DNA of 64,000 nt from Paenalicyclobacillus mengziensis (GCF_017298635.1 NZ_CP071182.1:5060001-5124000); one strand, 5' to 3'; shown: positions 34,834-44,202, counted from the stretch's first letter. Translations and numbers: made by a program. Notes: generated by a model from the sequence alone, not told the origin.

Positions 34834-36018
34834 CTATTGTTCCTGCCACAGGATGTGTGAGATGCCTTCAATGGTTGCGATGCCATAGTCTTCCGAGGGA
34901 TTGTTGCGAGTGAGGACGGCCACTGCGTAGTCTCGACCATCTCCATGGATGTAACCAATGCTGTTAATCTCCCAACCTTGCGCCCCAATCGGCAACCAAC
35001 CGTTCTTGAGGGCCACCGTGGTATTTTTGGGTATCCCTCCTGACACGCCCCAATCCTGCCACCCCACAACATGCTCCATTAAATAGAGCCCATAGTTGCG
35101 CTGTGCGGTGCCAAGAACCTGATTCGGATACGCATAGTCGCGGACGAGCTTGACCTGGTCGAGTGCAGAGGTTTGAGTCACCCCCCAGTATCCGTTCGCC
35201 CCAGGCGTCGTCTCATCCATTCCTGCGACCCGCAAAAATTGGTCAATTCCACTGGCTCCACCGGACAAGTCCCACAGCGCTGAGGCGTCATTGTTGTCAC
35301 TGTCCTCAATCATCGGAGGCATCAATGACTGCTCTTCGGGGGTTAAGGCAGTGTGGTGAATTTCAGCTTGACGCAATAGGTTTGCCATAATGGTGGCCTT
35401 GACAATGCTCGCCGTATCAAACCGCAAATTCGGGTTGTATAAGTAGGTTTGCCCGTTATTGGCGTCATAGACGGCGACCGAAACAGTGCTCGCGCGATGA
35501 TTCACGTAATTCTGAAATGCAGAACCGAAGATAGGCGTGTTCCATAGATCCCAGTTCGTTCCGTTCCAGTTGCTCCGAATCCCGATGCGATTCAGGACTT
35601 GCATGACGTACCAGATGGGCATGTAGGTGGTTGGCTTGCCAGAAGCGGGATCGACATACGTGATACCCGACACATTTTGCACAAGTCTGCCGTCCACAAC
35701 AATGTTCATGTTTCCATGGCCTGGATTGATGCCTTCGAGATTGACATGGGTCGTGGCCGGTGTAGAGAGTTGCAACGTGGCTCCATTCCACATGCTGTGA
35801 ATTCCCACCTTGTTGAGACCATCCATCAAGTAATAGATGGGCATGTAGGTCGTGCCATCTGCCACGAGACCGTACGGGAGGCTGACAGATTGACCATCCA
35901 CTGCAATCCCATCGCGCTTGACGGGATATGTCGTCGAGGCCTGTGCAGTGGACAGTTGAAGACCAACTGCCGCCAGAAGTACGCTTGAGGCAACGAGTGA
36001 AAAAATCCGCTTTTTCAC
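34834..36018 (-). CDS. Class-A beta-lactamase-like serine hydrolase with stalk repeats
   Basis: The protein has ~394 residues. The GTG at 36018 is preferred, with AGAGGTGA six bases before. A cleavable signal peptide (MKKRIFSLVASSVLLAAVGL, then TAQAS) is followed by two copper-amine-oxidase-N-like stalk repeats. These are TTYMPIYYLMDGLNKVGI and TTYMPIWYVMQVLNRIGI, each ending in a W-N-G turn (~58-160). The catalytic domain has S-x-x-K as S-I-V-K (~204-207), S-D-N (~240-242) and K-N-G in place of K-T-G (~338-340). The fold matches class A penicillinase, but the K-N-G substitution and stalk suggest a wall-directed D,D-peptidase/esterase or sensor rather than a drug-resistance enzyme. It is secreted or wall-bound. 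Confidence 0.8.
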   Translation of the reverse strand: MKKRIFSLVASSVLLAAVGLQLSTAQASTTYPVKRDGIAVDGQSVSLPYGLVADGTTYMPIYYLMDGLNKVGIHSMWNGATLQLSTPATTHVNLEGINPGHGNMNIVVDGRLVQNVSGITYVDPASGKPTTYMPIWYVMQVLNRIGIRSNWNGTNWDLWNTPIFGSAFQNYVNHRASTVSVAVYDANNGQTYLYNPNLRFDTASIVKATIMANLLRQAEIHHTALTPEEQSLMPPMIEDSDNNDASALWDLSGGASGIDQFLRVAGMDETTPGANGYWGVTQTSALDQVKLVRDYAYPNQVLGTAQRNYGLYLMEHVVGWQDWGVSGGIPKNTTVALKNGWLPIGAQGWEINSIGYIHGDGRDYAVAVLTRNNPSEDYGIATIEGISHILWQEQ

Positions 36019-36230
36019 AAATTTCACCTCTTGAAAATTTCAGTCACGGAATTATATGCGTGGGGTTTGCAACGCTGAACTGGAATTCGGAATCAGAGCC
36101 GGGAAATTATCACTGAGACATGAAAAGTGCGTGGTCAGACAAGTGAGACGCAGTTAACGAGCGATTTAGAGGATGACGTGGACAAATCGAGGCGTGAGGC
36201 GCACTGAGCGCCATATGTATAAATCAATAA

Positions 36231-36268
36231 CAGCAAAAGACTGAGGATAAGCCCTCGGTCTTTTGCTG
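36231..36268 (-). terminator. Bidirectional terminator after MFS permease gene
   Basis: CAGCAAAAGACTGAGG pairs with CCCTCGGTCTTTTGCTG (16 bp, one G-U mismatch) around a 5-base loop. It lies downstream of the minus-strand MFS stop at 36359. Confidence 0.65.
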
Positions 36269-36358
36269 CTATCCAACCGACTGAATGATTCAATGATGCG
36301 CCCTAGCTCCGAATGTTACTTATGTTTGTTCACTCTGGTGAAGAGTGTTCTGAGCTAT

Positions 36359-37609
36359 TCATGAATTGCCCTGTTCGACAGGTTGGGACATCGTCACAGT
36401 CGCAACTGCAACAATCGTTTCCTTGCGCAGCAAAAAAGTGAGAACAAACGACAACAGACTCGATACACCGAGCGTCACCAGACCGGCCTTGACAAACCCC
36501 AGAGGCAACAGCGCCGCAAACACGGGTCCGCCCAAAATAGCGCCGACATTAAACACCAGAAAGATAAGCCCAGTCGCCGTTCCGGCCACATTTTCCTCGA
36601 CAGAATCCTGTGCGAGTGTCGCTATCAGATCGACAAACATACCCCATCCAGCGCCAAATGCAAAGGTCAAAATAAACAGAGCTATACTACTGCTGCCAAC
36701 CGTGAACATTCCGACACTGCCAATTAAAATGAGTAGCGCAGCAAGTTTAACGATGTGCCTTCTGCCCACTTTGTCGGCAAGCAGGCCAATAGGGAATGCG
36801 CAGATGAAGCCGCCTAACCCGCCCATAGACGCTATGGAGGCCGCTAGTCCTGAACTGATGGATAACCCCTTCAAAAGATAATCTGAGTAATAGCCCAAGA
36901 ACCCGAAAAGGGTAATACCAAAGAAGAAAATGGATATGGATAACACAGCGACATTCCGATTCATAACCCCTTTCATGCCAATCTTGTGTTTCTCGATTTT
37001 CTCGTATGTCTTCGGGATGAATAAATAGAACGCCAACAGCGACAGAACACTCACGATAAACGAAATCACAAACGGAATTTGAAAATGGGGCAGAAAGGGG
37101 GTAATCAGGTACGGCCCCACGAAGACGCCTCCTCCAAAAAAGACGGCAAAAGCGGATACCGCTCGCCCACGTGTATTGGGGAAAATGTCTCCCAAAAAGG
37201 CGATAATGGCGGGTTGGAACATGCCAACACCGACCCCCACCAAGAGTCTCGCAATGATCAATAGTGCCGTGCTGTTGGCCAAACCACTGAGCAAAGTAAA
37301 CACGGCGAAAATGGCAATGGACAGAAGAACGGTATATTTCACTGAGAATTTATCAAATAGAAATCCGCCTACGATACTAAACAAAGCGATGCCCACCGCG
37401 TACCCAGTGGCCATTACGCCAAGCATTGCGGTGGGCGCGTGAATGTGACTCACGATATAGGGGGCGCCGAACTGAAACAAGTTGGTGTCGAAGCCCTCTA
37501 GAAATGCGGGTACAACGGAGATCAAAACAATAAGAAGAAAATATCCCTGGCCCTTGGCTGCAATCGAACGTATCGTCTCGTCTTTTCTGAGACCTAGTGG
37601 CTTAGTCAT
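36359..37609 (-). CDS. MFS permease (AAHS/sugar-acid type)
   Basis: The 416-residue protein has an ATG after GGAGG. It has twelve hydrophobic segments and the first-helix signature FLEGFDTNLFQFGAPYIV of aromatic acid/organic acid:H+ symporters. Motif A-like GGFLFDKFSVKYTVLL is between helices 2 and 3, and GLLADKVGRRHIVKL is in the second half. The substrate is unknown. It is monocistronic, with a perfect 16-bp palindrome upstream (37661-37676) and a terminator downstream. Confidence 0.85.
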   Translation of the reverse strand: MTKPLGLRKDETIRSIAAKGQGYFLLIVLISVVPAFLEGFDTNLFQFGAPYIVSHIHAPTAMLGVMATGYAVGIALFSIVGGFLFDKFSVKYTVLLSIAIFAVFTLLSGLANSTALLIIARLLVGVGVGMFQPAIIAFLGDIFPNTRGRAVSAFAVFFGGGVFVGPYLITPFLPHFQIPFVISFIVSVLSLLAFYLFIPKTYEKIEKHKIGMKGVMNRNVAVLSISIFFFGITLFGFLGYYSDYLLKGLSISSGLAASIASMGGLGGFICAFPIGLLADKVGRRHIVKLAALLILIGSVGMFTVGSSSIALFILTFAFGAGWGMFVDLIATLAQDSVEENVAGTATGLIFLVFNVGAILGGPVFAALLPLGFVKAGLVTLGVSSLLSFVLTFLLRKETIVAVATVTMSQPVEQGNS

Positions 37610-37660
37610 GAATGGATACCTCCAATAATCTTTGTATTCTCAACACTCTTGGTCGATTTT

Positions 37661-37676
37661 GGCGGCATATGCCGCC
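37661..37676. promoter_or_regulatory. 16-bp perfect palindrome upstream of MFS gene
   Basis: GGCGGCATATGCCGCC is self-complementary throughout. It lies 51 bp from the MFS start codon in a region expected to hold its promoter, so an operator is likely. No regulator gene is next to it. Confidence 0.5.
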
Positions 37677-37719
37677 TCTGTCGCTTCACGGATGTAGAGT
37701 CAGAGCATTCAGAACCAAA

Positions 37720-37919
37720 TTTCTATTACAGAATAATTCACAATAATTATAATGTGTATATTAGCATCTGTTTTTAGAACCAATTATTTCCTTATCAAGT
37801 CAGCCAGCGGTCATCGTCAAATGGAAAAACAATCTGACCCCATAAAATTCATTCACTCAACGAACATTTTAGATAGATATGGGAAAGCTTGGTCGCTTGT
37901 TTATGCAAGCGACTTTTTT
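37720..37919 (+). ncRNA. Candidate small RNA or attenuated leader upstream of dacB
   Basis: TTACAG at about 37723 and TATAAT at about 37744 give a plausible promoter. About 160 bases later, GTCGCTTG / CAAGCGAC forms a perfect 8-bp stem followed by six Ts (37892-37919), a strong intrinsic terminator. No protein is evident between them. The dacB start is 190 bp further on, behind another TATAAT near 38040. It could be an independent sRNA or a premature-termination leader. Confidence 0.4.
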
Positions 37920-38108
37920 CTTTGCAAATCTCGGTACCAGACCGCGCTTCAGAAACGTCGAATCACTTCTGCAGACGACGTTTTAAAAATTTTTTCTAGC
38001 AACGACACGTTTCGGGGCATTTTGCAACTTTTACAGTTTATAATCTCCCATGAAATTAACTATCTTTTATGGTAACTATACCCAAGTTTTAAAGGGAGAT
38101 GCGAGAAG

Positions 38109-40991
38109 ATGCGAAGAGTGCGTCAACGTCAACGAACAGCCTCCGCCAGGACGCCGAAAGCCCTGGGGGCAGCCGTGGCAGCCACACTGATTCTCGGTAC
38201 CACCGGAACCATCACCGCCTATGCGGCTGTGCCACCGCCGCCCGGCCCATCAACGCCGCAGACACCACCGGGAGGAGCCATGAGTACCCCAAACACTGGG
38301 CTGCAACAAGCCTGGAGTTCCATTGTCAGCTCAAGCCCGACACTGAAGAATGCAACCATATCTGCGTACGCATATGACATCACCACAGGTAAGATGTTAG
38401 CGGCGGTCAATCCAAACATGCGGCAGACCCCCGCTTCTGTGACAAAACTGGTCACTTCGGCTGCAGCACTGGCGGCTCTTGGTCCAAACTATCAATACAC
38501 GACGAAGGTCAACGTCGAAGCAAACAGTACCTCGTCAGCACCCGCGCCGATTTACCTGGTTGGCGGCGGTGATCCATGGCTCGAAGCCAACGGTGCAACG
38601 GGGCTCGAGACCTTGGCCCAGAGCGTCGCTTCACAAATCAAGACGGCGACCCAAGTTGTGGGCGTGGGTTCTCTGTTCACGCCGCCAACCTATGAAACGG
38701 GTTGGCCAATTGGAGACATACCCTACAATTATGCATCTGGTGTAAGTGCCTTGATGGCCGAGCGGTCTGAAATCCAGGTCAAAGTGACCGCAACGACAAC
38801 CGGACAAGCACCAACAGTCAAACTGGTTTTTAACAGCACCGCTGTCTCTCCGGAGTACTTTCACATCGTGAACCAGGCGACAACGTTACCCACTGGCCAG
38901 CCCTCCACCCTTTCTGTGACGCGCCAAATCGGGACCAACAACATCGTCATCGACGGTGGGATTCCAGCGGGTCAGACGAGTGCACCCTTCCTGTCCATCG
39001 GTCATCCCGCCCTGTTCACGGCGACATTGTTCCAAGACCTCTTGAAGCAAGATGGCGTCACGTTCACATCGAACCCAACCACCGGAACGCTGCCGAACGG
39101 CACACAGACCATTGCGACGCATCAATCTCAGACGTTGGCAAAACTGCTCGTCATCCAGAATCAGTACTCCATCAACCAGATGGCTGACAACCTCTATCGT
39201 ATGCTTGGCGTGAACGCGACAGGCGTCGGATCGCCACAGGCTGCCTCAGCAGCGCTGTCCAAGTTTCTACAGCAGGCGGGTGTCTCGCAAAGTGGTCTGC
39301 AAATTGTCGATGGTTCCGGCCTCTCGCCGCTCGACGAAATCAGTTCCATGCAGTTGGTGAAGCTGTTGGCATATGCATCCACACAGCCTTGGTTCAACGT
39401 ATTGAAAGACTCGCTGATGCACGTCAACCATCCGAACAATGCGGGTATCCTGGCGTACCACCCCTTTAACCTGCCGACCGGCACCAACATTTGGGTCAAA
39501 ACCGGCAATCTGTCCAATCAGTGGAACTATGCCGGCTATGCCCAGGCAGAGAATGGTGATTTGATTGCGTTTGCCATTCTCGATGATGGGGCACCGACCT
39601 ATCTCAACAGTGGTGTTGGCTCCCCGCTCGACCTGATGATCGATGATACGGCGAGCTGGCCAAACGTCTCGACCACCAGTTCATCCCCAGTCTCTGTCGC
39701 GCCCACATCCCTGCCAAGCGCGATAACTCCTCCGTTGACGCAGCCGTTGACGCTTCCATTGACTCCGCAGTTAGCGCAGCAGTTAGCGCCGGTCCTGCAA
39801 CGCATACAGCAGGCCCAGAATTCTGGCGCTGTAGTCGGCGTTTCCGTGGTCAATGCGGCCACTGGTCAGCCGGTTTACGACGTGAACGGGAATAAACTGA
39901 TGCGTGCCGGGCTCTTGCCGCGGTTGGCCGTTGGTGCCGCTGCACTGCAGAGTGGTGCGCAGTTCAAAGGGGTCACGCTCGAAGCAGAGGGGACGATGAG
40001 CGGCAGCACGCTGAGCGGATCGCTCGTCGTGAACGGCAATGGCGATCCGTCACTGACCACAGGCGACCTGGCCCAATTGGCAACGGCTGTCAAGCAGGCA
40101 GGCATTCGATACGTCACCGGAGGGCTTACGTATGTAGACACCACCAACGGACAATATTGGCCAGATGCGGCACCATGGAACAACCAGGGCCAAGTGTGGG
40201 CTCCCCCCGCTTCGACGCTGTCGGTGAATCATGACGTGGTTACTTTGACGGTACAAGCCAAGGGACCGGCCCAGACGCCAAGCGTAACCGTGAGTCCGGC
40301 TGACGCCCCAATACAGGTCGTCAACCAATTGACCATCGGCACACCCGGACCTGGCGCTCGTCCAGCTGCGGGACCCGATGGAGGCATCCAGGCCACACTG
40401 AAAAACGGAACCAACACCTACGTCTTGACCGGCAATGTTCAACCTGGAAGGCCGGTAACCATTCAGGTGGCGCCACCCAATGCAGCCGCCGTTGCAGCAA
40501 CCGCCCTGCAGGACGCATTGAAAAGTGCGGGTGTGGCTGTGAGTGGGGGGATTCAATCCGTCGCACAGGACCCCGGCGCGAAGGTCATTGCAACCATCGC
40601 CGCGCCGCCAGTCACCAGCCTTATACCCGCTCTGTTGAAAGATACGACTAGCGGCCCCGCCACAGAGTTGTACAATCTACTAGGCACAGGCGGCGATGCT
40701 GCGGTCACACAGTTGCTCGGCTCGACAGATCAGATTGTCGATCCGACAGCACTCGCCCTCGAGAACTACGTCACCCCGGCGAGCGTGACCTCGATGTTGT
40801 CGAGTGCCTACAACAATGCCGCAGACGCCCCCCTGAAGCAGGCTTTGAATCATCTGTGGACATTCCAAAGCCCGCAAGTACAAGGTACGGCCGGCTACGT
40901 CAAAGGCCCAGACGGAACCGTCTACGCGGTGACTGTGATTCAAGCCGAGTTGCCCTGGAACGGCAGCTTTGCCCCGATCATCCAGCCGTAG
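38109..40991 (+). CDS. dacB: DacB-type D-Ala-D-Ala carboxypeptidase with a second, dead S13-like domain
   Basis: The 960-residue protein has an ATG behind AAAGGGAG. A signal peptide (~1-40; AAVAATLILGTTGTITAYAA) is followed by a complete peptidase S13 domain. It has S110-V-T-K113, the inserted domain with VGGGDPWL and the GWPIGDIPYNYAS region, then S354-I-N356 and K464-T-G466. After a Pro/Thr-rich hinge (~520-558), residues 560-960 align again with S13. VNGNGDPSL, YWPDAAPW and LSVNHDVVTL are recognisable, but S-x-x-K has become L-L-P-R (~602-605) and S-x-N has become S-G-P. The family norm is ~450-480 residues, so this is a tandem duplication with a pseudoenzyme half. It is secreted and acts on peptidoglycan. 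Confidence 0.85.
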   Translation: MRRVRQRQRTASARTPKALGAAVAATLILGTTGTITAYAAVPPPPGPSTPQTPPGGAMSTPNTGLQQAWSSIVSSSPTLKNATISAYAYDITTGKMLAAVNPNMRQTPASVTKLVTSAAALAALGPNYQYTTKVNVEANSTSSAPAPIYLVGGGDPWLEANGATGLETLAQSVASQIKTATQVVGVGSLFTPPTYETGWPIGDIPYNYASGVSALMAERSEIQVKVTATTTGQAPTVKLVFNSTAVSPEYFHIVNQATTLPTGQPSTLSVTRQIGTNNIVIDGGIPAGQTSAPFLSIGHPALFTATLFQDLLKQDGVTFTSNPTTGTLPNGTQTIATHQSQTLAKLLVIQNQYSINQMADNLYRMLGVNATGVGSPQAASAALSKFLQQAGVSQSGLQIVDGSGLSPLDEISSMQLVKLLAYASTQPWFNVLKDSLMHVNHPNNAGILAYHPFNLPTGTNIWVKTGNLSNQWNYAGYAQAENGDLIAFAILDDGAPTYLNSGVGSPLDLMIDDTASWPNVSTTSSSPVSVAPTSLPSAITPPLTQPLTLPLTPQLAQQLAPVLQRIQQAQNSGAVVGVSVVNAATGQPVYDVNGNKLMRAGLLPRLAVGAAALQSGAQFKGVTLEAEGTMSGSTLSGSLVVNGNGDPSLTTGDLAQLATAVKQAGIRYVTGGLTYVDTTNGQYWPDAAPWNNQGQVWAPPASTLSVNHDVVTLTVQAKGPAQTPSVTVSPADAPIQVVNQLTIGTPGPGARPAAGPDGGIQATLKNGTNTYVLTGNVQPGRPVTIQVAPPNAAAVAATALQDALKSAGVAVSGGIQSVAQDPGAKVIATIAAPPVTSLIPALLKDTTSGPATELYNLLGTGGDAAVTQLLGSTDQIVDPTALALENYVTPASVTSMLSSAYNNAADAPLKQALNHLWTFQSPQVQGTAGYVKGPDGTVYAVTVIQAELPWNGSFAPIIQP

Positions 40992-41093
40992 TTGATTTGG
41001 TTTGCGGCCGTTGTGCGGTTATGACGGTGGCAACATCTGGACGGTATGACGGCGCCCCGGCAAATTCGCTGGGGCGCTCAGCCTGGCGACAAG

Positions 41094-41305
41094 GAATAAC
41101 GCGCTGTCGAAGTGTTAATTGACCTCACCCCAACCTGAGTAGCACGGGATAACGAGTTTCAAACGCGTTAAGTTCACAATGTGGGAAAATAACGCTTTGT
41201 GAAAGCGTTATTCCGATCCGTTCAGACAATAACGCGCCGGGAGCGCGTTATTTCAACAGAACCTGTTTCGCGCAGAGTTGAATAATGCGTTCAGAGCTCG
41301 TTATA
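41094..41305. repeat. Array of five AATAACGC...GCGTTATT palindromes
   Basis: Copies start at about 41094, 41148, 41188, 41228 and 41281. The copy at 41188-41212 is perfect (11-bp arms AATAACGCTTT / AAAGCGTTATT). The copy at 41228-41252 is perfect (10-bp arms AATAACGCGC / GCGCGTTATT). The others are imperfect. Spacing is about 40 or 54 bp. Confidence 0.8.
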
Positions 41306-41360
41306 CACGAAGCTTCGACGAAAGCTATTAGGTGCGCTTATGAAACTCTCAGTCCATAAA

Positions 41361-41390
41361 AATACGACCCTATTGTGCCAGGGTCGTATT
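41361..41390. terminator. Perfect hairpin, likely bidirectional transcription barrier
   Basis: AATACGACCCT / AGGGTCGTATT with an 8-base loop lies between the dacB side and the 3' end of the minus-strand anSME gene. It is flanked by A-rich sequence on the left, giving a U-rich exit for the minus strand. Confidence 0.55.
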
Positions 41391-41465
41391 CTGGGTCAGT
41401 CATGAAACGGAGTGACTCGATGGGGGACTTGTTAGTTCACTTGTTAGTTTACTTGTTAGGTCACT

Positions 41466-42713
41466 TTACAGCGCACCACAGCATTTTTTGTATTTCACGC
41501 CACTGCCACACAAACAGGGGTCATTTCGTCCAGGCTCCTTATGACCCTGTGCCAGGTACTCGCTTCGCCTCTGTTTCCGAATCGACTTGGCGAAACCCTC
41601 CAACTTTGTGGATGCATGTCTATAGATCTTCAGATATCCCTCGCAAAAATAGTCAACATCCACGCCTCCGTCTGGCATATCCCACCTTCGATTTCGTGGA
41701 CATCCGCCGTGGCAGAGTTTCAGAAACTCACAGTCCATACATTTCGCAGGTAACTGCGGCTTCTTGTCGAGGAACCGTTGATACACGTAATTCCCTAAAA
41801 CATCACCTAAGTTGTCTGTACCAACGTTGCCCAGTCTGTAATCCTCACTGATATAAAAGTCGCATGGGTAAGCGTCGCCATTGCGCTCCAAAATCAACGT
41901 TTGCGGACAGGTCTTCTGATGAACACACAAGCTAGGTGTAAAGTTCATATAGGTACTCAGCATGTTATCAAAGAATCGTATCGACATGGTCGGATGTCCG
42001 TCGCCAAACCAGATGTCAAATATCTCACAGAGGAAATCACCGTATTCTTCAGCACTGATGAGATAGTCGGGCACCTTACTCGTCTCCTGCGCCCGAAAAC
42101 TCATACATGGGATGAATTGTACAAAATCAAAGCCCTCCCGCGCGTAAAACTCCATCAACTCACGTGGTCGATGAATGTTTCCTTCATGAACCACAGTAAG
42201 GATATTGAAATCTACGTTGTGGTTTTGCAGATGCCTAATCCCTTTCATGACCCTTTGAAAGCTACCTGCCCCAGAACGAGTGACGCGTCTTGCATCGTGG
42301 ATCTCTTCAGGACCATCCACGCTGACGCCGACAAGAAAGTTATATCGCCTGAAGAAACGTGCCCATTCATCGTTCACGAGCGTGCCGTTCGTTTGTATCG
42401 CATTACTTATCACGGTATTAGGCGGCGCATGTTTGAGTTCAGTGGCAATGACATCCTTAAAGAAATCAAGTCCAGCAAGTAAAGGTTCGCCGCCCTGCCA
42501 AGCGAACGATGCAACTCCGGACGTCATCGCCATGTATTCTGCCATGAATTTGTCCAGAATTTCAGGCTCAATGGTTTTTACATGACCGCCCACTCTGCCC
42601 CCGACACGACTGTAGTAACAATAATCGCAAGCCAAGTTGCAATCTTCTGACACCGTTTTCCACATCACGCCTAGAGGAGCAGTACCGTTTGTGGTCGAGC
42701 ACGCCTGACCCAT
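41466..42713 (-). CDS. Anaerobic sulfatase-maturating enzyme (anSME), intact
   Basis: The 415-residue protein has an ATG after GGGGGTGA. This radical SAM enzyme generates formylglycine from the active-site Cys of S1 sulfatases. The core has C25-x3-C29-x2-C32 (CNLACDYCYY), then SFAWQGGEPLLAGLDFF (GGEP) and VSVDGPEEIHDARR. The SPASM/twitch domain shows CPQTLILERNGDAYPCDF and CMDCEFLKLCHGGCPRNR, giving two auxiliary 4Fe-4S clusters. An additional SEC-C tail ends the protein (GRNDPCLCGSGVKYKKCC), possibly for metal or partner binding. It is the last gene after two sulfatases on the same strand and presumably serves all five enzymes in the window. Confidence 0.92.
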   Translation of the reverse strand: MGQACSTTNGTAPLGVMWKTVSEDCNLACDYCYYSRVGGRVGGHVKTIEPEILDKFMAEYMAMTSGVASFAWQGGEPLLAGLDFFKDVIATELKHAPPNTVISNAIQTNGTLVNDEWARFFRRYNFLVGVSVDGPEEIHDARRVTRSGAGSFQRVMKGIRHLQNHNVDFNILTVVHEGNIHRPRELMEFYAREGFDFVQFIPCMSFRAQETSKVPDYLISAEEYGDFLCEIFDIWFGDGHPTMSIRFFDNMLSTYMNFTPSLCVHQKTCPQTLILERNGDAYPCDFYISEDYRLGNVGTDNLGDVLGNYVYQRFLDKKPQLPAKCMDCEFLKLCHGGCPRNRRWDMPDGGVDVDYFCEGYLKIYRHASTKLEGFAKSIRKQRRSEYLAQGHKEPGRNDPCLCGSGVKYKKCCGAL

Positions 42714-42759
42714 AACTTCACCCCCATGTCTCGTCGCACAAGTGAACGAAAAATCCCAT

Positions 42760-44202
42760 TTAATACTCAGGCAAATACGTGGCGTTCGCCGGAACTACCC
42801 AACGTTCCTCCTCCGCCACATCCGAATTCCTCCCCCACTCTCCCAAAATCTGGCGGTACTGCTGTTTGTTCACGTACTGACTGATGGCGGCTTCGGGATT
42901 CGAGCGAGAGACCAACAGCTCTTTCAATTCACGGTACTTGTCCGGATATATCGCGGTTAGGTTCGTTGTTTCAAAGGGATCATCTGTCAGATTGAACAGC
43001 AAGTCATTTGATTCAAATTGGGAATATGACACCAGCTTCCACTCCCGCTGCCGCACCATGGCACCAAGGACATAATCACCTTCTGAAGTGGAGTCCATGA
43101 ATTCACTAAACACCGCTCTATCAGGTTCATCATCCTCCCCTGTCGTAATTTGATGGATTAAACTCTTGCCATCTTGTTCAGGGAGTACCGTCGCACCGAC
43201 GAGGTCACATAAGGTTGGACCAATATCCATGAAACTCACACAGCCTTTGATTCTCTGATTACGGACCATCCCACTCCCTTGAAAAATCAGTGGTATTTTT
43301 GCAGAACCTTCGTAAAAGGTCTGCTTTCCAAACATATGGTGTTCACCTGCCTGATCTCCGTGATCAGAAACATAGAGGAATACACCTGTGCGCTGGCTTC
43401 GTGCCAGATAGTCGTCCCACTGCGTCCGCAAATCGCCCAGGTGCGTATCTAACGTCTCTATCATTCCGTAGTAGGCAGCCCTCGCCTTGACAATCCGCTC
43501 ATCATCGACCTCCCGCCGCTTGGCTTCAAGCAGTGGATGGCTGTAGTTCGTGTTTCGTTGGTTGTGACGAGGTATACCCACGATTCCTTGGTAGTATTTA
43601 TAGAGTTCTGGAGGCGAAACGTAGACGAAGTGGGGCCCATAGGTCCCGACAACGACGCATTGGGGCTTATCGTGTCTTTGAGACAAGTAACCTTTCGCAG
43701 CCTGAATGACGGCTCGGTCATATTCGAGAACGGGGGAATTCCCACCGCCAATAATATCCAAGCAGCCAGGTTCGGAACACTTTCCTACGTAAGGCCCCAA
43801 GTCCTTCCTTGCCTCTCCGCTCCTTCCCCAAAACAAGGGTGTAAACTCGCCAAATATCCGCTTTGTAAACCCATGTCTTTGGTCTTCCCCCAAGAAATGC
43901 ATTCGTCCACAAAGAACGGTTTCGTAGCCCGATGCCGCCAAGGAATGAATGAACGTCGCCTGGTCACCAGCCAGACAACCTTCATTGTCAAACACACCGT
44001 TTTTGGACGGCAGCTGCCCCGAAAGAAAGGACGACCGAGCCGGCACACATAACGGACACCCGGTATATGCGTTATCAAATACGACTCCATCTTTCGCCAG
44101 TTGGTCAATGTTGGGTGTCCTGATTGAGGTCTCCCCCATCACCCCTGCGTAGTTTGCATGGTGTTGATCACTCAGAAAAATCAAAATATCTGGCTTATCC
44201 AA
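42760..44202 (-). CDS. Cys-type S1 sulfatase
   Basis: The protein has 480-482 residues. TTG at 44202 lies six bases after GGAGGG and is more probable than the ATG at 44208, which directly abuts that site. The alkaline-phosphatase-like start is PDILIFLSDQHHANYAGVMG with D-Q metal ligands. The formylglycine signature C54-V-P-A-R is followed by SSFLSG. YVSDHGDQAGEHHMFGK carries the downstream metal and sulfate ligands. The C-terminal part has REWKLVSYSQFESNDLLFNL. No signal peptide is present. It is similar in layout to choline/heparan-type sulfatases. It is 47 bp ahead of the anSME gene, so enzyme and activator are cotranscribed. Confidence 0.9.
   Translation of the reverse strand: MDKPDILIFLSDQHHANYAGVMGETSIRTPNIDQLAKDGVVFDNAYTGCPLCVPARSSFLSGQLPSKNGVFDNEGCLAGDQATFIHSLAASGYETVLCGRMHFLGEDQRHGFTKRIFGEFTPLFWGRSGEARKDLGPYVGKCSEPGCLDIIGGGNSPVLEYDRAVIQAAKGYLSQRHDKPQCVVVGTYGPHFVYVSPPELYKYYQGIVGIPRHNQRNTNYSHPLLEAKRREVDDERIVKARAAYYGMIETLDTHLGDLRTQWDDYLARSQRTGVFLYVSDHGDQAGEHHMFGKQTFYEGSAKIPLIFQGSGMVRNQRIKGCVSFMDIGPTLCDLVGATVLPEQDGKSLIHQITTGEDDEPDRAVFSEFMDSTSEGDYVLGAMVRQREWKLVSYSQFESNDLLFNLTDDPFETTNLTAIYPDKYRELKELLVSRSNPEAAISQYVNKQQYRQILGEWGRNSDVAEEERWVVPANATYLPEY

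Larger units (their letters stand above)
40992..41465. other. Intergenic 474 bp containing a hairpin array
   Basis: There is no gene. A GCGCCCC / GGGGCGC hairpin (41052-41077) follows dacB, then the inverted-repeat array 41094-41305, then a perfect 11-bp hairpin at 41361-41390. Confidence 0.7.
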
